DNA of 64,000 bases from Gadus chalcogrammus (GCF_026213295.1 NC_079414.1:20873107-20937106), one strand, 5' to 3'. Numbered from the stretch's first letter, positions 43,641 to 59,338 are shown. A program made the numbers and translations. Notes: generated by a model from the letters alone, not told the origin.

Positions 43641-44717
43641 TTAAGGTACTATGAGGTTCAATATGACGAGAAACGGAGAAGTAAATGTTAACGAGGTAAT
43701 CTGGAAGGGTATTTTGTTGGCTAGTAAGTGGCTAACGAGGAAGCCTTCCAAAACAAAAAATCTGATGACTGTCAGCATCCGGTAAGGGGCGGAACTTAGT
43801 ATGACGGCGAAGGTCTTCAGCCAATGAACCGGTATCAACAACGTAATTCAGTGCTCGGATTGGAAACAGGGGGTCCACCTCATGGACGAACGCTCTTCCA
43901 TCCCTTTGAGACCATGCATCTAATGATCTAGTTAATTAAATGGACCACAGCGAAATCGGATTGTCCGGAAAAAAAGTATTAAATGTTTTATTCTAGTTCC
44001 AAAAAGTACGACTTTTGGAGCTAGAACCCGTTGTGTTTTATAATTTGCTTATAGGGCCCTTTAAAAAAGAAACATGATTATACAAAGTAGATCTGATCTG
44101 CCATAAGAACACTCATTTTGTAATTGTCATTTGTTTATTTTCTTTATTATTTGATGTTGGTTATATATGCCTTTTTACAGCAGTTATGTTAGCTTAAGGG
44201 CAATTGCTTGCCGTGATCTTATTGTTCGACAGAAATGCTCTAATAAAGGTACAAATGATCATCCAAATCTGCAATAGGTTAAATTATTTTTAAAGGAAAA
44301 GGGAATAGCTGACATTGGTGTACTGAACCATGCCATCTATTATCTATACATGCCATATACCTTCCAAATCATGGATGCATATGACCTGCTGAAATGCCCC
44401 GTGTCCCTGATGTCGACGTGCGGCTCAGTGCGTCCTCCTCCTTGCCTCCTCCTCCTCCAGCTCACCAAGTCGATTCTGATTGGTGGGAGGAGCAGGAAGT
44501 GTCCTTGTGTCATATAACTGTCAAGTTCAGACCGACCAGCGAACTCTATAAACCCGGTGCCATAAGGTCCATTACCCCAAACACAAAAAAAGCAATACTG
44601 CGCCTATTCATTTGTAGCCGTTTGTCCGGCTATCTGCGCACATCCCTGCTCCACTGTAGAGCAAGTCATCTACCCTTGAGTTACCGGAAATACTGCGCAG
44701 AGGACACTGGTGTCAGG
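43641..44717. promoter_or_regulatory. Putative bidirectional promoter, PI4K2A / PGAM1
   Basis: 1.08 kb separate the divergent start codons. The PI4K2A side includes ATTGG (inverted CCAAT) boxes near 43857; the PGAM1 side has a TCTATAAACC TATA-like motif at about 44546, 170 bp before its ATG. Reading frames seen here are not supported as exons. Confidence 0.5.
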
Positions 44718-47129
<2,412 letters not shown>

Positions 47130-47796
47130 AGCCAGTACCTCCTATTGGGCTGCTGGAAGGATCTGTACCGCGCAACAGATCCGTCATTTGCTTAGAGCTA
47201 TCCAACGACACCAAGGTTATTTATGTAACGTCGTATAAAAATACAATATATTCAACCCACACCACGCCGGAACCTCAATGAGAATTTCCGTCTCCCTTTC
47301 TATCTCTCTCTTTCTTTCTCCTGCTCACTCTTTTCTCTTTCTTAGTAGGAATTACATACAGTATATCTGTTGTTCTCCTCAGCTCATGCATTCTAACTTG
47401 TGGAGTATTGAAACACCGTGTGTATAAGACGATGAGCATTGCTAGCACATTGAACACCGACCAAAAGAACGAGGGACCAATCAACGGGAGCAAACATAAC
47501 GACATGTCCTTGCTGTTGTGAAAAGTAATTCGTAAATAATGAAATTAGTAGTCTAACACTGAAGGAATAGTACATGCTTTGTCCTTTTAAAAAGGTAAAT
47601 CTTCATCCTTTGGATCCTACTATGCGGTCTCTGTAGTAAAAAGCCCAGTTTTAATTGAACGACTAATATTGTGAAGGCACCCTTATTGCACTAAGTTTAA
47701 TGGGAACATGAATGCAATTGTATCCATTGTTGAAAATATGTTGCTCTGCACTACACACAAACTGCTGATTTTTGTTTTCTGCTGTGTGTGATATGG

Positions 47797-47802
47797 AATA
47801 AA
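47797..47802 (+). terminator. PGAM1 polyadenylation signal (candidate)
   Basis: AATAAA 670 bp after the PGAM1 stop, followed by TGTGATAC and T-rich sequence. It is the only AATAAA before EXOSC1 in a suitable position. Confidence 0.65.
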
Positions 47803-47877
47803 CGTCATGTGATACATTATATGATGACTGAATGTTGTATCAATATATTTGTATCGTACAATACATCTATACAACTG

Positions 47878-47916
47878 GTGTAGATGTATTTGAACAACTG
47901 CTGTTCAAATACACCA
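47878..47916. other. Hairpin-forming inverted repeat after PGAM1
   Basis: TGTATTTGAACA and TGTTCAAATACA form a perfect 12-bp stem with a 5-nt loop (ACTGC), about 80 bp past the PGAM1 poly(A) signal and 315 bp before the EXOSC1 ATG. Function unknown. Confidence 0.6.
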
Positions 47917-48231
47917 AGTATAACCGTCAAAGCTTAAGCAAAAACAAATTTAAAAAAAACATCAATGGAAACAATATGTTTGAATGCATAAAACGATTAC
48001 ACTTATTTAAATATAACAAGTCTATGTTAACAGAGAAATATAATGCATTCATTTACAATTGGTTATATTATTTTCTATTCTATAACAGACCTCTAGGCTG
48101 TTTGCCGTAGTCTGCCTCAATAAACATGGCGCATCCTTGCGACCATTATCTGCACAATTTGAATAACCAATCAGGCACTACTTGTACTACGCGTCACAGC
48201 CAATGCGCATGCAATCTCTCTTCTTGAAAAC

Positions 48232-51200
48232 ATGTCGCCCATGAAGCTGTGTGTTCCAGGTGAGTTTCATAGTTGTTGTGAAATGACGTTAAAGTCTGGA
48301 TCAAGATTAATACGTTATTTAATTTTGTGTTGGAATATAATATTATGAAATACCATGAGACATATACAGGACTAAATGCCATTTTGTCCGCAAGATGCTA
48401 GTCACGTTTTCAGCTCATGTTAGCTTCCATGCTTGCGAGGGTTTTTTACACCCATCACTATTTCCCTGTAGAAAATGCTATATTATGTTTTAATGTTCTT
48501 AATATTAGCCTCGTTAGGAACATGCATATCAATTATACACGTGCCTTTATGTCATTTCTGTCTTGTATCGCTGAGATAAAGGTCAGAACTTCAGTATCTG
48601 CTGCTAGTTGTTGACTTTTACTTGTTAAGGCAGGGTTGGTTGACAAGCAGCTCTTTGACGTGCCCTGCCCATTGCCTCAAGCCAAATTCAGAAATGTCTC
48701 ACTCAATGCTATGAGTGAGACGAAACAAATGCTACGAAAATCACGGGTCGATTATAAGATTAGGTTTTTATGTTATATCTTGTTCATCATGTATTTGCAT
48801 GTTTACGAGAAGAACTAAACCAACTGAAATGTCTTAAGAATCTGATCTAAGTGTTTAATAGTTTGCTCTGAAAGGTCAGCTCTTTGATATTGGCAATTCA
48901 TCAGTGTTTTCTGTATCTCTGTCTTTCGTTATAGGTGACAAGCTTTGCAGCACAGATGACTGCATACCCGGTACAGGCGTGTACATGCGTCACGGTTACA
49001 TATTTTCTTCACTAGCTGGCTATGTGCTGAAAAAAAACGAAGGTGAAGAGGTAAGAATGTGTTAAGGAGGAGAAAAAAGCCATAGTGGAATAACTCGGGA
49101 TTGTTGGAATTCCAAAACAAAATGTATTTTGCAACTTTTGGATGATGAGAATATAGGAAAATGCTTGCTTACTGATGACAGAGAAAGTAAGCAAGAAATA
49201 AACAAACGAATCTAAGAAATAAACAATGATTGGATGTCCTATTATTGAAAATAATTAATGGATTGGGGAAAACTTGCCACCATCAAATTAAGCATTATAG
49301 GTAGGTACATAAACGTACTAAATACTGTTAATAATATTAACAGTTATTAGAACACCTAGTAAAGCGTAGTGATACATGTATAGTCAAAAGTCCCAGTGCT
49401 GTTATACTCTATATCAGCACTCATGGAATGCCTCTTGTCCAATCAAATGGCTTGGTCTGAACTAACTGTGGTGTAATATAACATAATGCAAACCCGTGGA
49501 ATGTTTCCAAGAGATTGAGTATTTAACAGCACTGTGGTCTTCCCTTCACAATGGTTTTCAACATGAATGTATTCAATAATGTGATAGTTGATTTTGTACG
49601 TGGCTGGTATTTTGGTGTCTCCCGTCTCTTGACAGTTACCTGTGATCTCAGTGGTGAGGGAAACAGAAACGCAGCTACTGCCAGACGTAGGAGCCATAGT
49701 CACCTGTAAGGTATGTCTCCGCATGACCCTTGGTGTCACTTCATCTACCTGTTTCCATGTAAGCACTCCCATCACCGTTTTTTTATATCACTGGACACAG
49801 GTGTTCAAATTGTTTGCCGATTTGCTCGGTTGGGTTTGTATCCATTGTCCCTGTGCTTTAGAAAACCGAGCAAAGAAAATAAGATGATTATGAAAGCGAC
49901 ATCAATTACTTCCTTGTTCTCTGTTTTCTCAGGTAACCAGCATCAATCCCCGGTTCGCAAAGGTTCATATACTCTACGTGGGCTCCACACCACTGAAAGA
50001 CCGCTTCAGAGGCACAATCAGGTAAGGGTTCCAGCGCCCTGTCTGTGAAGATGGTGTTAAATGTAGCGTAAGCCTTTCTTCCTAATTTAATAAACGCCAC
50101 TCTTATGCCGCAGAAAAGAAGATGTGCGCGCAACAGAAAAGGATAAGGTACGTTTGTCAGTTGCAATCTCTGGCTTGTTTTTATAGTGGTAGAGGAGGTG
50201 TACATCTGGTATGCTTTGGTGTTTAATGGACTCATCTGTTCTTAAACTGTTTAGGTGGAGACTTACAAAAGCTTCAGACCTGGAGACATTGTGCTGGCCA
50301 AAGTGGTATCCTTTCATCTGCTCATGGATCAATGAATGATATTCACAACATTTTCATTCAAGGATACGGTTTAATTGTAAGACCCAGTGAACCCAATGAT
50401 TCAGATGGAATTCAAACACTATGCAAGTTAAGAAAAAGTGTTTTGGGTTGAGTGCCGTTGTTGATTACTACCGTTGTTGCCGCCACACACTGTAGCGTTA
50501 CACTCTGTGTCCGGGAAGCCTAACCCTTGCTGTGATGCAGACATTAAATCCACTGCTGCCAAGACAGAGCTCCACATATCCACACAAACCAAGCCGCCTG
50601 GCCCTCTGGCCATGACGTCAGAGTACTTCAGACGCCACTTGCGTTCAAAGGCTTTTGGGGAGAATGGCACAAAAAAAAAAGATTTTATCCCTTTCTTTTT
50701 ATATGGGAATTATTTCAGTAAGGGTATTCAAATGACATAGATTAGTGTTGACAAATGAAAAGGTTGTTTTGGGTTCACTGGCTCTCAGGTCGCGTGTGTA
50801 CCTGGGTTGTGAATGCAAAGGCAATTTCCAGTGGAATATTTGTTATGCTTTTATTACACCTTTAAAGTTCTCCCAATATTTAAACATTTCAGCACAGACT
50901 GCTGAAATGAAAAATGTATCAAATCGCTAAACTGTCTAAATTTAAGTTTATTGTAATTTTGATTTGGACTGTAAATTGCATGATTCCCTTCGCTGTTATA
51001 AAGGTGGTTGACCCTTGACCTGCCATCTCAGATCTCACTGGGGGATGTTCAGTCCAACTATCTGTTGACGACAGCAGAGAATGAACTGGGCGTGGTTGTG
51101 GCACACAGTGAAGCAGGTAAACAGTGCTTGGACTGTTTGAACAGAACGGCTTTCATTTGATATCATTTTCCCCCAAAAGTGTTCTGACCAATTTGTTGAA

Positions 51201-51352
51201 CCACTAAATGCACACCCTCCCTTAATTTCTCCATCTCATTTCCAGGTGCCCAGATGGTACCCATCAACTGGTGTGAGATGCAGTGTCCACGTACGCACAC
51301 AAAAGAGTTCAGAAAAGTAGCGCGGGTGCAGCCAGAGTATCTGCACGCATGA
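48232..51352 (+). CDS. exosc1: Exosome complex component CSL4 (EXOSC1)
   Basis: S1-domain cap subunit of the nuclear and cytoplasmic RNA exosome. Exons: 48232-48259, 48935-49050, 49636-49710, 49933-50021, 50114-50147, 50255-50305, 51032-51116, 51246-51352; 585 nt, 194 aa (human 195). Seen: N-terminal domain ending MRHGYIFSSLAG; VVRETETQLLPDVGAIVTCKV opening the S1 fold; FRGTIRKEDVRATEKDKVE; FRPGDIVLAKV; LLTTAENELGVVVAHSE; C-terminal zinc-ribbon-like region WCEMQCPRTHTKEFRKVARVQPEYL with only one CxxC-like pair remaining, as in animals. First Met has an upstream stop; a second in-frame Met is three codons later. Confidence 0.96.
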
Positions 51353-51786
51353 GGGGAGGTCCGCAGCCCTGACGCATCCCTCTCCTCCACACGGAACACA
51401 CAGCTTCATCACCGGCATTGTCCTGCTATCCTGATCCCCCCCACACACGTCTTTATCTGAACTAACGGACCATCTTCCTGTAGTTGGCCTGCTGGTCTTT
51501 AACAACCTGCGGACGCAGAGCACACGCTATATTATCTAGACAAGCTTGAAACAGTCAAAAGTTCCCATGATGCACAGGCATTTGGTCTGGTGTATCTGGT
51601 GTAACAGTTCAGTCATGTAGGGGACGGAATTATTTCAAATAATATTTAACTAAGACTTGTGTGAGAATACATGGATGTCTTTCAGTACACATTTTGGTGA
51701 GCAGCACCACTGAAACAATGCTGCATGCTGGGCACTTCGTGTGTGGAGCATTTACGCTATGAAAGTTGCTGATATACGTTTAGTTG

Positions 51787-51981
51787 AATAAACATGGTGT
51801 TTTTTACAGAGTAAGGGAGTCAAGGCCAACACCCAAGGTGTTTTCAGTCAAATCTGAATTAAATCATATTTTTGAAGTACTGACAAATGCATTCTTGTGG
51901 CATATTCTCAAAAGTCATGTTTTTTTAATTTGCATTGTCTTATAAATCCCCCGTACACGTCAAAAGCAGAACGTAAATAAA
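51787..51981 (+). terminator. EXOSC1 polyadenylation signals (candidates)
   Basis: AATAAA at 51787-51792 and again at 51976-51981, 435 and 624 bp after the stop. Either could be used; KNOP1 is convergent and its own signal lies beyond, near 52115. Confidence 0.5.
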
Positions 51982-52114
51982 GTTAACAAGTTCCTATGAT
52001 AAGTGTTTGATTTGTTTAGCCTCCGGACCTAGTTGAAGGGCAACTCTTCCGTACATATAAATCAGAAAATTCATGAGCTTAAGGAGAGATTTGCATGTTA
52101 ACGTTTTTGCAAAG

Positions 52115-52120
52115 TTTATT
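52115..52120 (-). terminator. KNOP1 polyadenylation signal (candidate)
   Basis: TTTATT on +, AATAAA on the KNOP1 strand, 425 bp after the KNOP1 stop. A second copy lies only 4 bp past the stop (52535-52540) and is less plausible. Confidence 0.45.
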
Positions 52121-52543
52121 GCGTCAACAATTTCCAAAAAAATACAATGTGATATTCAAGTCAGGGTAATGAAGAAATGATCTGTTTAACTTTGAATCAC
52201 ATGCCTAATGGATACAAGGTATGTACATCAGGCATTTCTTGCACTCAATCTGAGTGGACGGCCAAATAGACATTTATCCTAAAAACAGACAATTTAAAAC
52301 CACTAGACCCTAAAAAGACAACTTGTTTGTCCAGGCTATATTTCTTATTTAAGGATCTGGGATTTTACAGCGGACCTGTAGAGTTCTCCTTGCATAATAT
52401 GTCAATCATATAATTCCTCCTGCATTATCTCAATAACATCCTATGGAGCTCCAAGTATAAATATGTTGACCAAAACAAAAAGATAAAAAAAACAACATAC
52501 ACCTGATGTCCCTGGAACCACAACTACAGTCGATTTTATTGCG

Positions 52544-55500
52544 TCAATCGTCGAAGCGGACCGATCGACTTGCATTGGCGTCTATGGAAAACTTCTTGCT
52601 GGGTGGCGCGGAAGAAAAACCGAGTCCTGCACCTCTGCTGCTAAAATCCACTCGTCTCGACTGCGCACGCTCAAACTCCCCCAGAAGGGCCTGCTGCAAA
52701 TCCTGCTGCTTCTCCCCAGCCAGGGCCATGTTGGACCGCGCACTGCAGGGCCCGCTGGGACTAGCATTGTTGCCCTCCTTCTTGAAACCGCCCATCAACC
52801 GCAGAAACTTCTGCTGTTTGTCAGTGCTCTCGAACTGAGCCGTTCCCCACTGGCCAAAGCCCTGAACAGCACATAAGTAGATAAAGACAAATATTAGAAT
52901 ACAATGTTTGCCATCTTCAATCGCCTTATAATTAGTTACCTGCGACAAAGCTCTAGTAAAAAGGACCCCGTCGCCTGTATTACCAGGTATATCGGCCTAC
53001 CCAATGGACTACCAACTGGGATGCTGATCGGTCCAACATACATCTGTTAGGACACTGATGTAGGTTATGTAATGATTCATCACCTATACCTAAAGAATAA
53101 AGGGCCCTTTAATATGCTGACACTTACCAAAGGTTTCGTTGGGGGATGGGATTCTTTGTCGATGTCCATCTGTAGAGCCAGTCTTCTTTCCTGGAACAGA
53201 CAGTTTTTCCAGGTTACTGTAAAGTACTCTGGCCTACCCTTCTAAGTATTGAGAGCAAACTAATGGTGGGTGCCATGACATAATGAGTCATAGGGCATTC
53301 AATTATGGAATTAAATGACCTATAAGATTGGATAAATCCCCAAAAAGAAAAGGCTAGGGTCTGCATGTTAAGCATCTCTTGCAATTAGTTGAAATTCTCT
53401 TTACATCCCAAACGCAATCAATAACCTAAATGCTCAGACAAAAGATAGATACAATTCTGGTATCTGTGGTTTTTGCAGTCTTGCCATAAGCCAGTCGAAT
53501 GATCATTCGGACAAGATTAATCGATTCGATGGCTTACTTGCACACACTGCCCGCGATCTTGTTGCACATGAGAGGAGTCTTCCCCAAGAATAAGCAAGCC
53601 TATTGCTAAAGCTAGCGAGCTGGTCAAGGGTTTTGGGGGAGTGGCTTTTGCAGGAGGCCAGATGAGAAGGATGGGATTATTTCCAGTTGGATCCTTTTAA
53701 TAAATATCTAACTGTGTCTCGTTTCTCCACAATCCCTACACTATCTTAAAAGAATACTGAAAACGAAACTCGAAATCATGGATACCACATCAAACGCAGA
53801 ACATGGAATACATTTAATCGGAAAGTAGTTCAGTTTCCATGCCATATATAAAAAAAAGGTGCATTTGCTGGGACACATTCTTTATCAAAAAGTCTACCTG
53901 ATTAATGGTCACCTCGTCCCTGTTTCCAGTTTTTTCCGACAAGAACACCACATCCTTGTGGGGGGTCGCCTGCAACCCGGCAGAAAACGATTTAGAACAT
54001 GTTTAAACAAGGAAAACATGAGTTGAGGATGCATTTATCTGTGACACCAAAGCACTCACCTCTGGGGGTGGCTGAGGGGCCTCCTCCTCCAATTTGATCT
54101 TCTTTCTCCTCTTCTTCTTCTTCTCCTCCTTGTCCACACTGACTTCTACCTCCTCCTTCTTTGCCTTCGTTTTGATTTCTTCTGGAGCTCCCTTCATACC
54201 CCCTTTTACTTTGCCCTTCGAGTCAGAGGCCACAAAGACAAACGTCTCCGTATTCTGTGCCATATCCTTGACGGCTGTCTGTTTGTCTACCTTAGCATTT
54301 TTCTTTTTTTTACTCTTCTGCTGCTTATCGTCGACGACGCTCACCTCCTGGGCGACCTCGACCTTCAGGGAAACCTCTCTTTTCCCCCCCTTTATTTCCT
54401 GTTTCTTCTTTGGCTTTGGACCATCTTCCTCCACGACCACAACACGACTGGACCCTTTCTTCCCTTTGATAGGCTTGGTTTCCTCCTGCTTTCCTTTCTT
54501 CTTCTGGACAGTTTCGAGCGTGTCCTTGCCCATTTCTAAATGCGCTCTACTCTTCTTGGCCTTCTGATCGACCCCCTGGGATTCTTCCTCACTGGCTATC
54601 GTCTTGGTCACAGATGTTTTAGATCCCGTCGTCTTCTTCTTTGTCGTCTTCTTCATCACAACGACCTCCTCCTCCTCACTTTCGTCTATATTTATCACCT
54701 CACTTGGATTCTGGGCCTTGACCTTTTTAGACTTGATCTTTTTCGTAGCCAACACTTCTTCTTCCTCTGATTTGGACTGAACCGATTTGTGGTTGGTTTT
54801 CTTGAGCTTCTTCTGTTTCTTTCCAGAAGGTTCTTCCTGGTCTTCAAGCTCCCTTTTCTTCTTCATCGTCTTCTTCTTCTCTGTGTTTAGAGAACCTTCC
54901 TTGGTTACCTCATCCTTCTTTTTCTTTCCAGAAGGTTCTTCCTGGTCTTCAAGCTCCCTTTTCTTCTTCATCGTCTTCTTCTTCTCTGTGTTTAGAGAAC
55001 CTTCCTTGGTTACCTCATCCTTCTTTTTCTTAGCCGTCTTGAAGCTCTTATCGTCCTCACAGTAGGCTGCATCTTTGTTTTTCCGACCTTTCTGTTTCTT
55101 CTCCTTCGCCAGCGTCTCTTTTTCACGTCGTTCATCCGCTTCTGCCATGTCGCCTTTCACCATGTCTAGGGTTACCATCCCCTGTGCTAACTTTTCAAAA
55201 CATTAACATAAAAATATGAATAGGGATAAACAAACCAAACCAAGTATTGCATAATGTCATCAGGCCTAGCATTACGTTGTGGCGGGTCAAAGCGGCAGTA
55301 GACTAGACACTAACCAAAAGTCTTTTCGGTTCTCTGGGCTGTGATTCCTGGTCAATGTCTCTCTGGAGGGCCAGTCGATTATCCTGTAAAAAGAATGAAA
55401 AGCACCGGTTTGGAGCGTATTGCTGACAGGGTCATACTGATTCCGATCTTTAAGGTTAAGTTTAAAATACTTCTTTGAGTTAGATCTTTAATTTTGTGTT

Positions 55501-55765
55501 TGTTTTGTGAGGGTGTTCTGCTTAACCTTAAATGTTTACAAACTAAGCGGATAGCGCTTAAAAACACGTTTGTTATACAGTACAGTAGATGACAATATCT
55601 TTACACTTGTGCTTTGCTGTTCACATTTCTCAATATCTAAGCATTTAATCAAGACTAATTTTCTCGACCTTGCATGTTATGTAGGCCTACCTTGTTGATG
55701 ATAATCTCATTGGCCCTACGTGCAGGTTTTTCTAAAACGAAGATCACTTCCTCGGCCGAATCCGT
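52544..55765 (-). CDS. knop1: Lysine-rich nucleolar protein 1 (KNOP1)
   Basis: Nucleolar lysine-rich protein, role unclear. Exons: 55765-55691, 55383-55315, 55181-54060, 53969-53898, 53190-53128, 52861-52544; all phase 0, 572 codons. The C terminus is diagnostic: FGQWGTAQF, QQKFLRLMGGFK, NMALAGEKQQDLQQAL, SRGAGLGFS, DANASRSVRFDD. The 374-codon central exon is K/E-rich with many KKKK and acidic clusters, typical of nucleolar proteins, and contains a perfect 35-residue tandem duplication. Two homologous two-exon modules flank it: EEVIFVLEKPARR + RLALQRDIDQES and DVVFLSEKTGNRD + RLALQMDIDKES; human has one. No AUG was found before the first exon; a donor-bounded ATC GCC AAA at 56213-56205 sits where the start is expected. 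Otherwise translation would begin at 55178, leaving the first module untranslated. Confidence 0.88.
54821..55030 (-). repeat. Perfect 105-bp tandem duplication inside KNOP1
   Basis: Two head-to-tail copies (54821-54925 and 54926-55030) encoding KKKKDEVTKEGSLNTEKKKT plus the following MKKKRELEDQEEPSG. No difference was found between the copies over most of the unit, so the duplication is recent or gene-converted, or an assembly artefact. Confidence 0.85.
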
Positions 55766-56318
55766 CTGATATTAAATAAACGTAATCCAGACACAATGTA
55801 TACATTCACAACAAAATTTAAGGCCAAATTATGTTTTCAATAACAAATGGTGCACGCATTAGTGGTGTTGTTATTGTCATAGACATCAACCATAAGACCA
55901 GTGACGCCCAGGGAGAAAGTCTGGTAGCCTAAATACATTTCTCATCCAAGTCTTATCACGTATGCCTATTAGTAAGAACAATACGAGACTAACATGAAGC
56001 CTAATATTTCAAATGATATCCCTTGTGTCCCGACCGGCATGTTGGCTATAGCTAACGCATGCTACATTTTATTGCAAGAAGCCAACGTTAAATCTTCTTT
56101 AACACATCAATAAGAAAGGTAGTACTGTGCGAGTTATCTTCCTTACTATTTATGCAAACTTTTCCATTATTAGAATGCAACTATATGAGGAGTGATTTAC
56201 TTACTTTGGCGATTCACGTGGAGTCGCGCTTTACTTTCCTTGACTCGGAAGTGTAATCTACCTTTTCCTGCTACCAACTCACCAAGCGTCCCTAGCAACC
56301 AGGAACTGATCACCTACC
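55766..56318. promoter_or_regulatory. KNOP1 intron 1 and putative bidirectional promoter
   Basis: The KNOP1 leader exon ends at 56205 with a consensus donor (AAA/GTAAGT). The 105 bp between it and the ATG at 56319 holds a CACGTG E-box at 56215-56220, an ACTTCCG-like ETS site (CGGAAGTG on +, 56246) and a CTAGCAACC X-box-like motif at 56292. These are typical of TATA-less bidirectional promoters. Confidence 0.45.
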
Positions 56319-56477
56319 ATGGACCTCCAACCTATGCCTCCAACGCCTTCTTTATTTTGGTTGTTTATCGGCTTATTCTTCATTGCCCACGTAATATCGC
56401 CCTTCCGCATTCATTATTCGTTAGAAAGCTCGGGACATCAGAAGCTGGAAGTGGCATGTTATATATATTATGTATAG
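56319..56477 (+). CDS. Candidate small membrane protein, unrecognised
   Basis: 52-codon reading frame starting MDLQPMPPTPSLFWLFIGLF, with a hydrophobic segment LFWLFIGLFFIAHVI (about residues 13-27) followed by a basic/polar tail. The ATG has a strong Kozak context (A at -3, G at +4), lies 105 bp from the divergent KNOP1 leader exon, and is followed by AATAAA at 56779. A good acceptor (TTGTTTTCAG) at about 56494 suggests a second exon; joined at GAA/GTGGCA (56450/56451) the frame would go on as GCRNNPIKGRFADHSLVVII and WKRQK then stop, but that intron would be only about 45 bp, too short for normal splicing. I do not recognise the product. It could be a chance frame. Confidence 0.4.
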   Translation: MDLQPMPPTPSLFWLFIGLFFIAHVISPFRIHYSLESSGHQKLEVACYIYYV

Positions 56478-56778
56478 ATTGCTATTTGTTTTCAGGGATG
56501 CAGGAACAACCCTATCAAAGGAAGATTTGCAGACCATTCATTAGTCGTCATCATCAGCACAATACCATTTTTCTTTTGGAAACGACAAAAATAATTGATG
56601 CCATTTGATTGGACTCAAAAGCGTTGGGCTATGTCTACAAATATCGCAATGATAATGATAAAAACATTTATGTTTCCATTTTTTTATTATTGAAAAAACA
56701 CAACAGAAAGTAATTAATGCACAAATCTACATTTTCGTATTATAGACCAATCACACACTTTATAATAGTACATTTTTC

Positions 56779-56784
56779 AATAAA
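56779..56784 (+). terminator. Possible polyadenylation signal of the small + strand gene
   Basis: AATAAA 300 bp after the small reading frame, with a second overlapping AATAAA a few bases on. It lies within AT-rich sequence that may also be GPRC5B 3' UTR, so it may be coincidental. Confidence 0.35.
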
Positions 56785-57386
56785 CAATAAAATACTCTGC
56801 TTAGCTGCTTATCTCAAACTGGCACAGTGCACAAATACATTGAGTGTAAACAAAGTGCAAAATGTTCTCTCCCAGATAGCATTATTTATTCACTAAATAG
56901 CTATTCATAATAAAGACATTTTAAATATTGAATATTTGGACACACGATCTATTGACAGAATTCTCATTTAATATATATCACACTCGTATTTACATTCCAT
57001 GTAAGGCAGTGCTAAAGGAAAAGACTGCAAAGTGAACAAACAAACTGTGATGGGGGCATCAATGCTGTGCTCTAGGTGAGCTGCATTAGCATAGCATTGC
57101 ATTGGGTAAGGGGTGTTCGGTGAGAAGCATGCAGCGGCTTTTGCTTTGTGTATGTAGTATGAGTCAGCAGTTCATGCGTATGGTATATGAGCCTTGATAA
57201 ATGTCCCTCGCTGCCTTCGGTCCAATCAGTTGAATACTGAGAAGGAGAATCCCCCCCCCAAATAATGTCGAGCAAAAAAACACATTTTACAACGTATTTA
57301 AATAAATAAGCAGTCTGTGGCCGATGAGATCCTCGTGTGCAACAAGCTTCTTCTGCTGTTATGTTTGGAAACTGCGACCAGGGTTC

Positions 57387-59019
<1,633 letters not shown>

Positions 59020-59338
59020 CCTGGACGAAGAGGAGGGAGAGGGACGCGTTAAAGGCCGGATAGATGATACATTTCAGTACGAGGAAAAAAAGACACTACA
59101 TGGAGCATAACTTGCTTGTCAAGAAAGAGTATTATTGCTAATAATGTATTAGTATCCAAATTATTTTGAGATCAGATCAGATCTAAATGACCTCGAACAC
59201 ACACACACACGTACTGTAGAGAACTGATAATAGCAGTCGCCAATGGTTTCCATGGGAACAAGACACAGCGTGGGCTGAGATTGCACACAAGCTTTTATAA
59301 GTAGAGTCCCAGTATCCAAAAAGAAAAGCACGACCACA

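Noticed and set aside
44394..44717. In-frame upstream extension of PGAM1 ([11 protein letters not shown]...)
   Set aside because: PGAM1 has a conserved 254-aa length starting [14 protein letters not shown]; the extension is promoter and leader sequence with a TATA-like box.
54094..55065. + strand phenylalanine/serine-rich frames
   Set aside because: Antisense of the KNOP1 AAG/GAA-rich exon.
56192..56608. 138-codon + strand frame (MIYLLWRFTW...)
   Set aside because: It starts inside the KNOP1 leader region, has no sequence pattern of a protein, and overlaps a better-supported short frame with a strong Kozak start.
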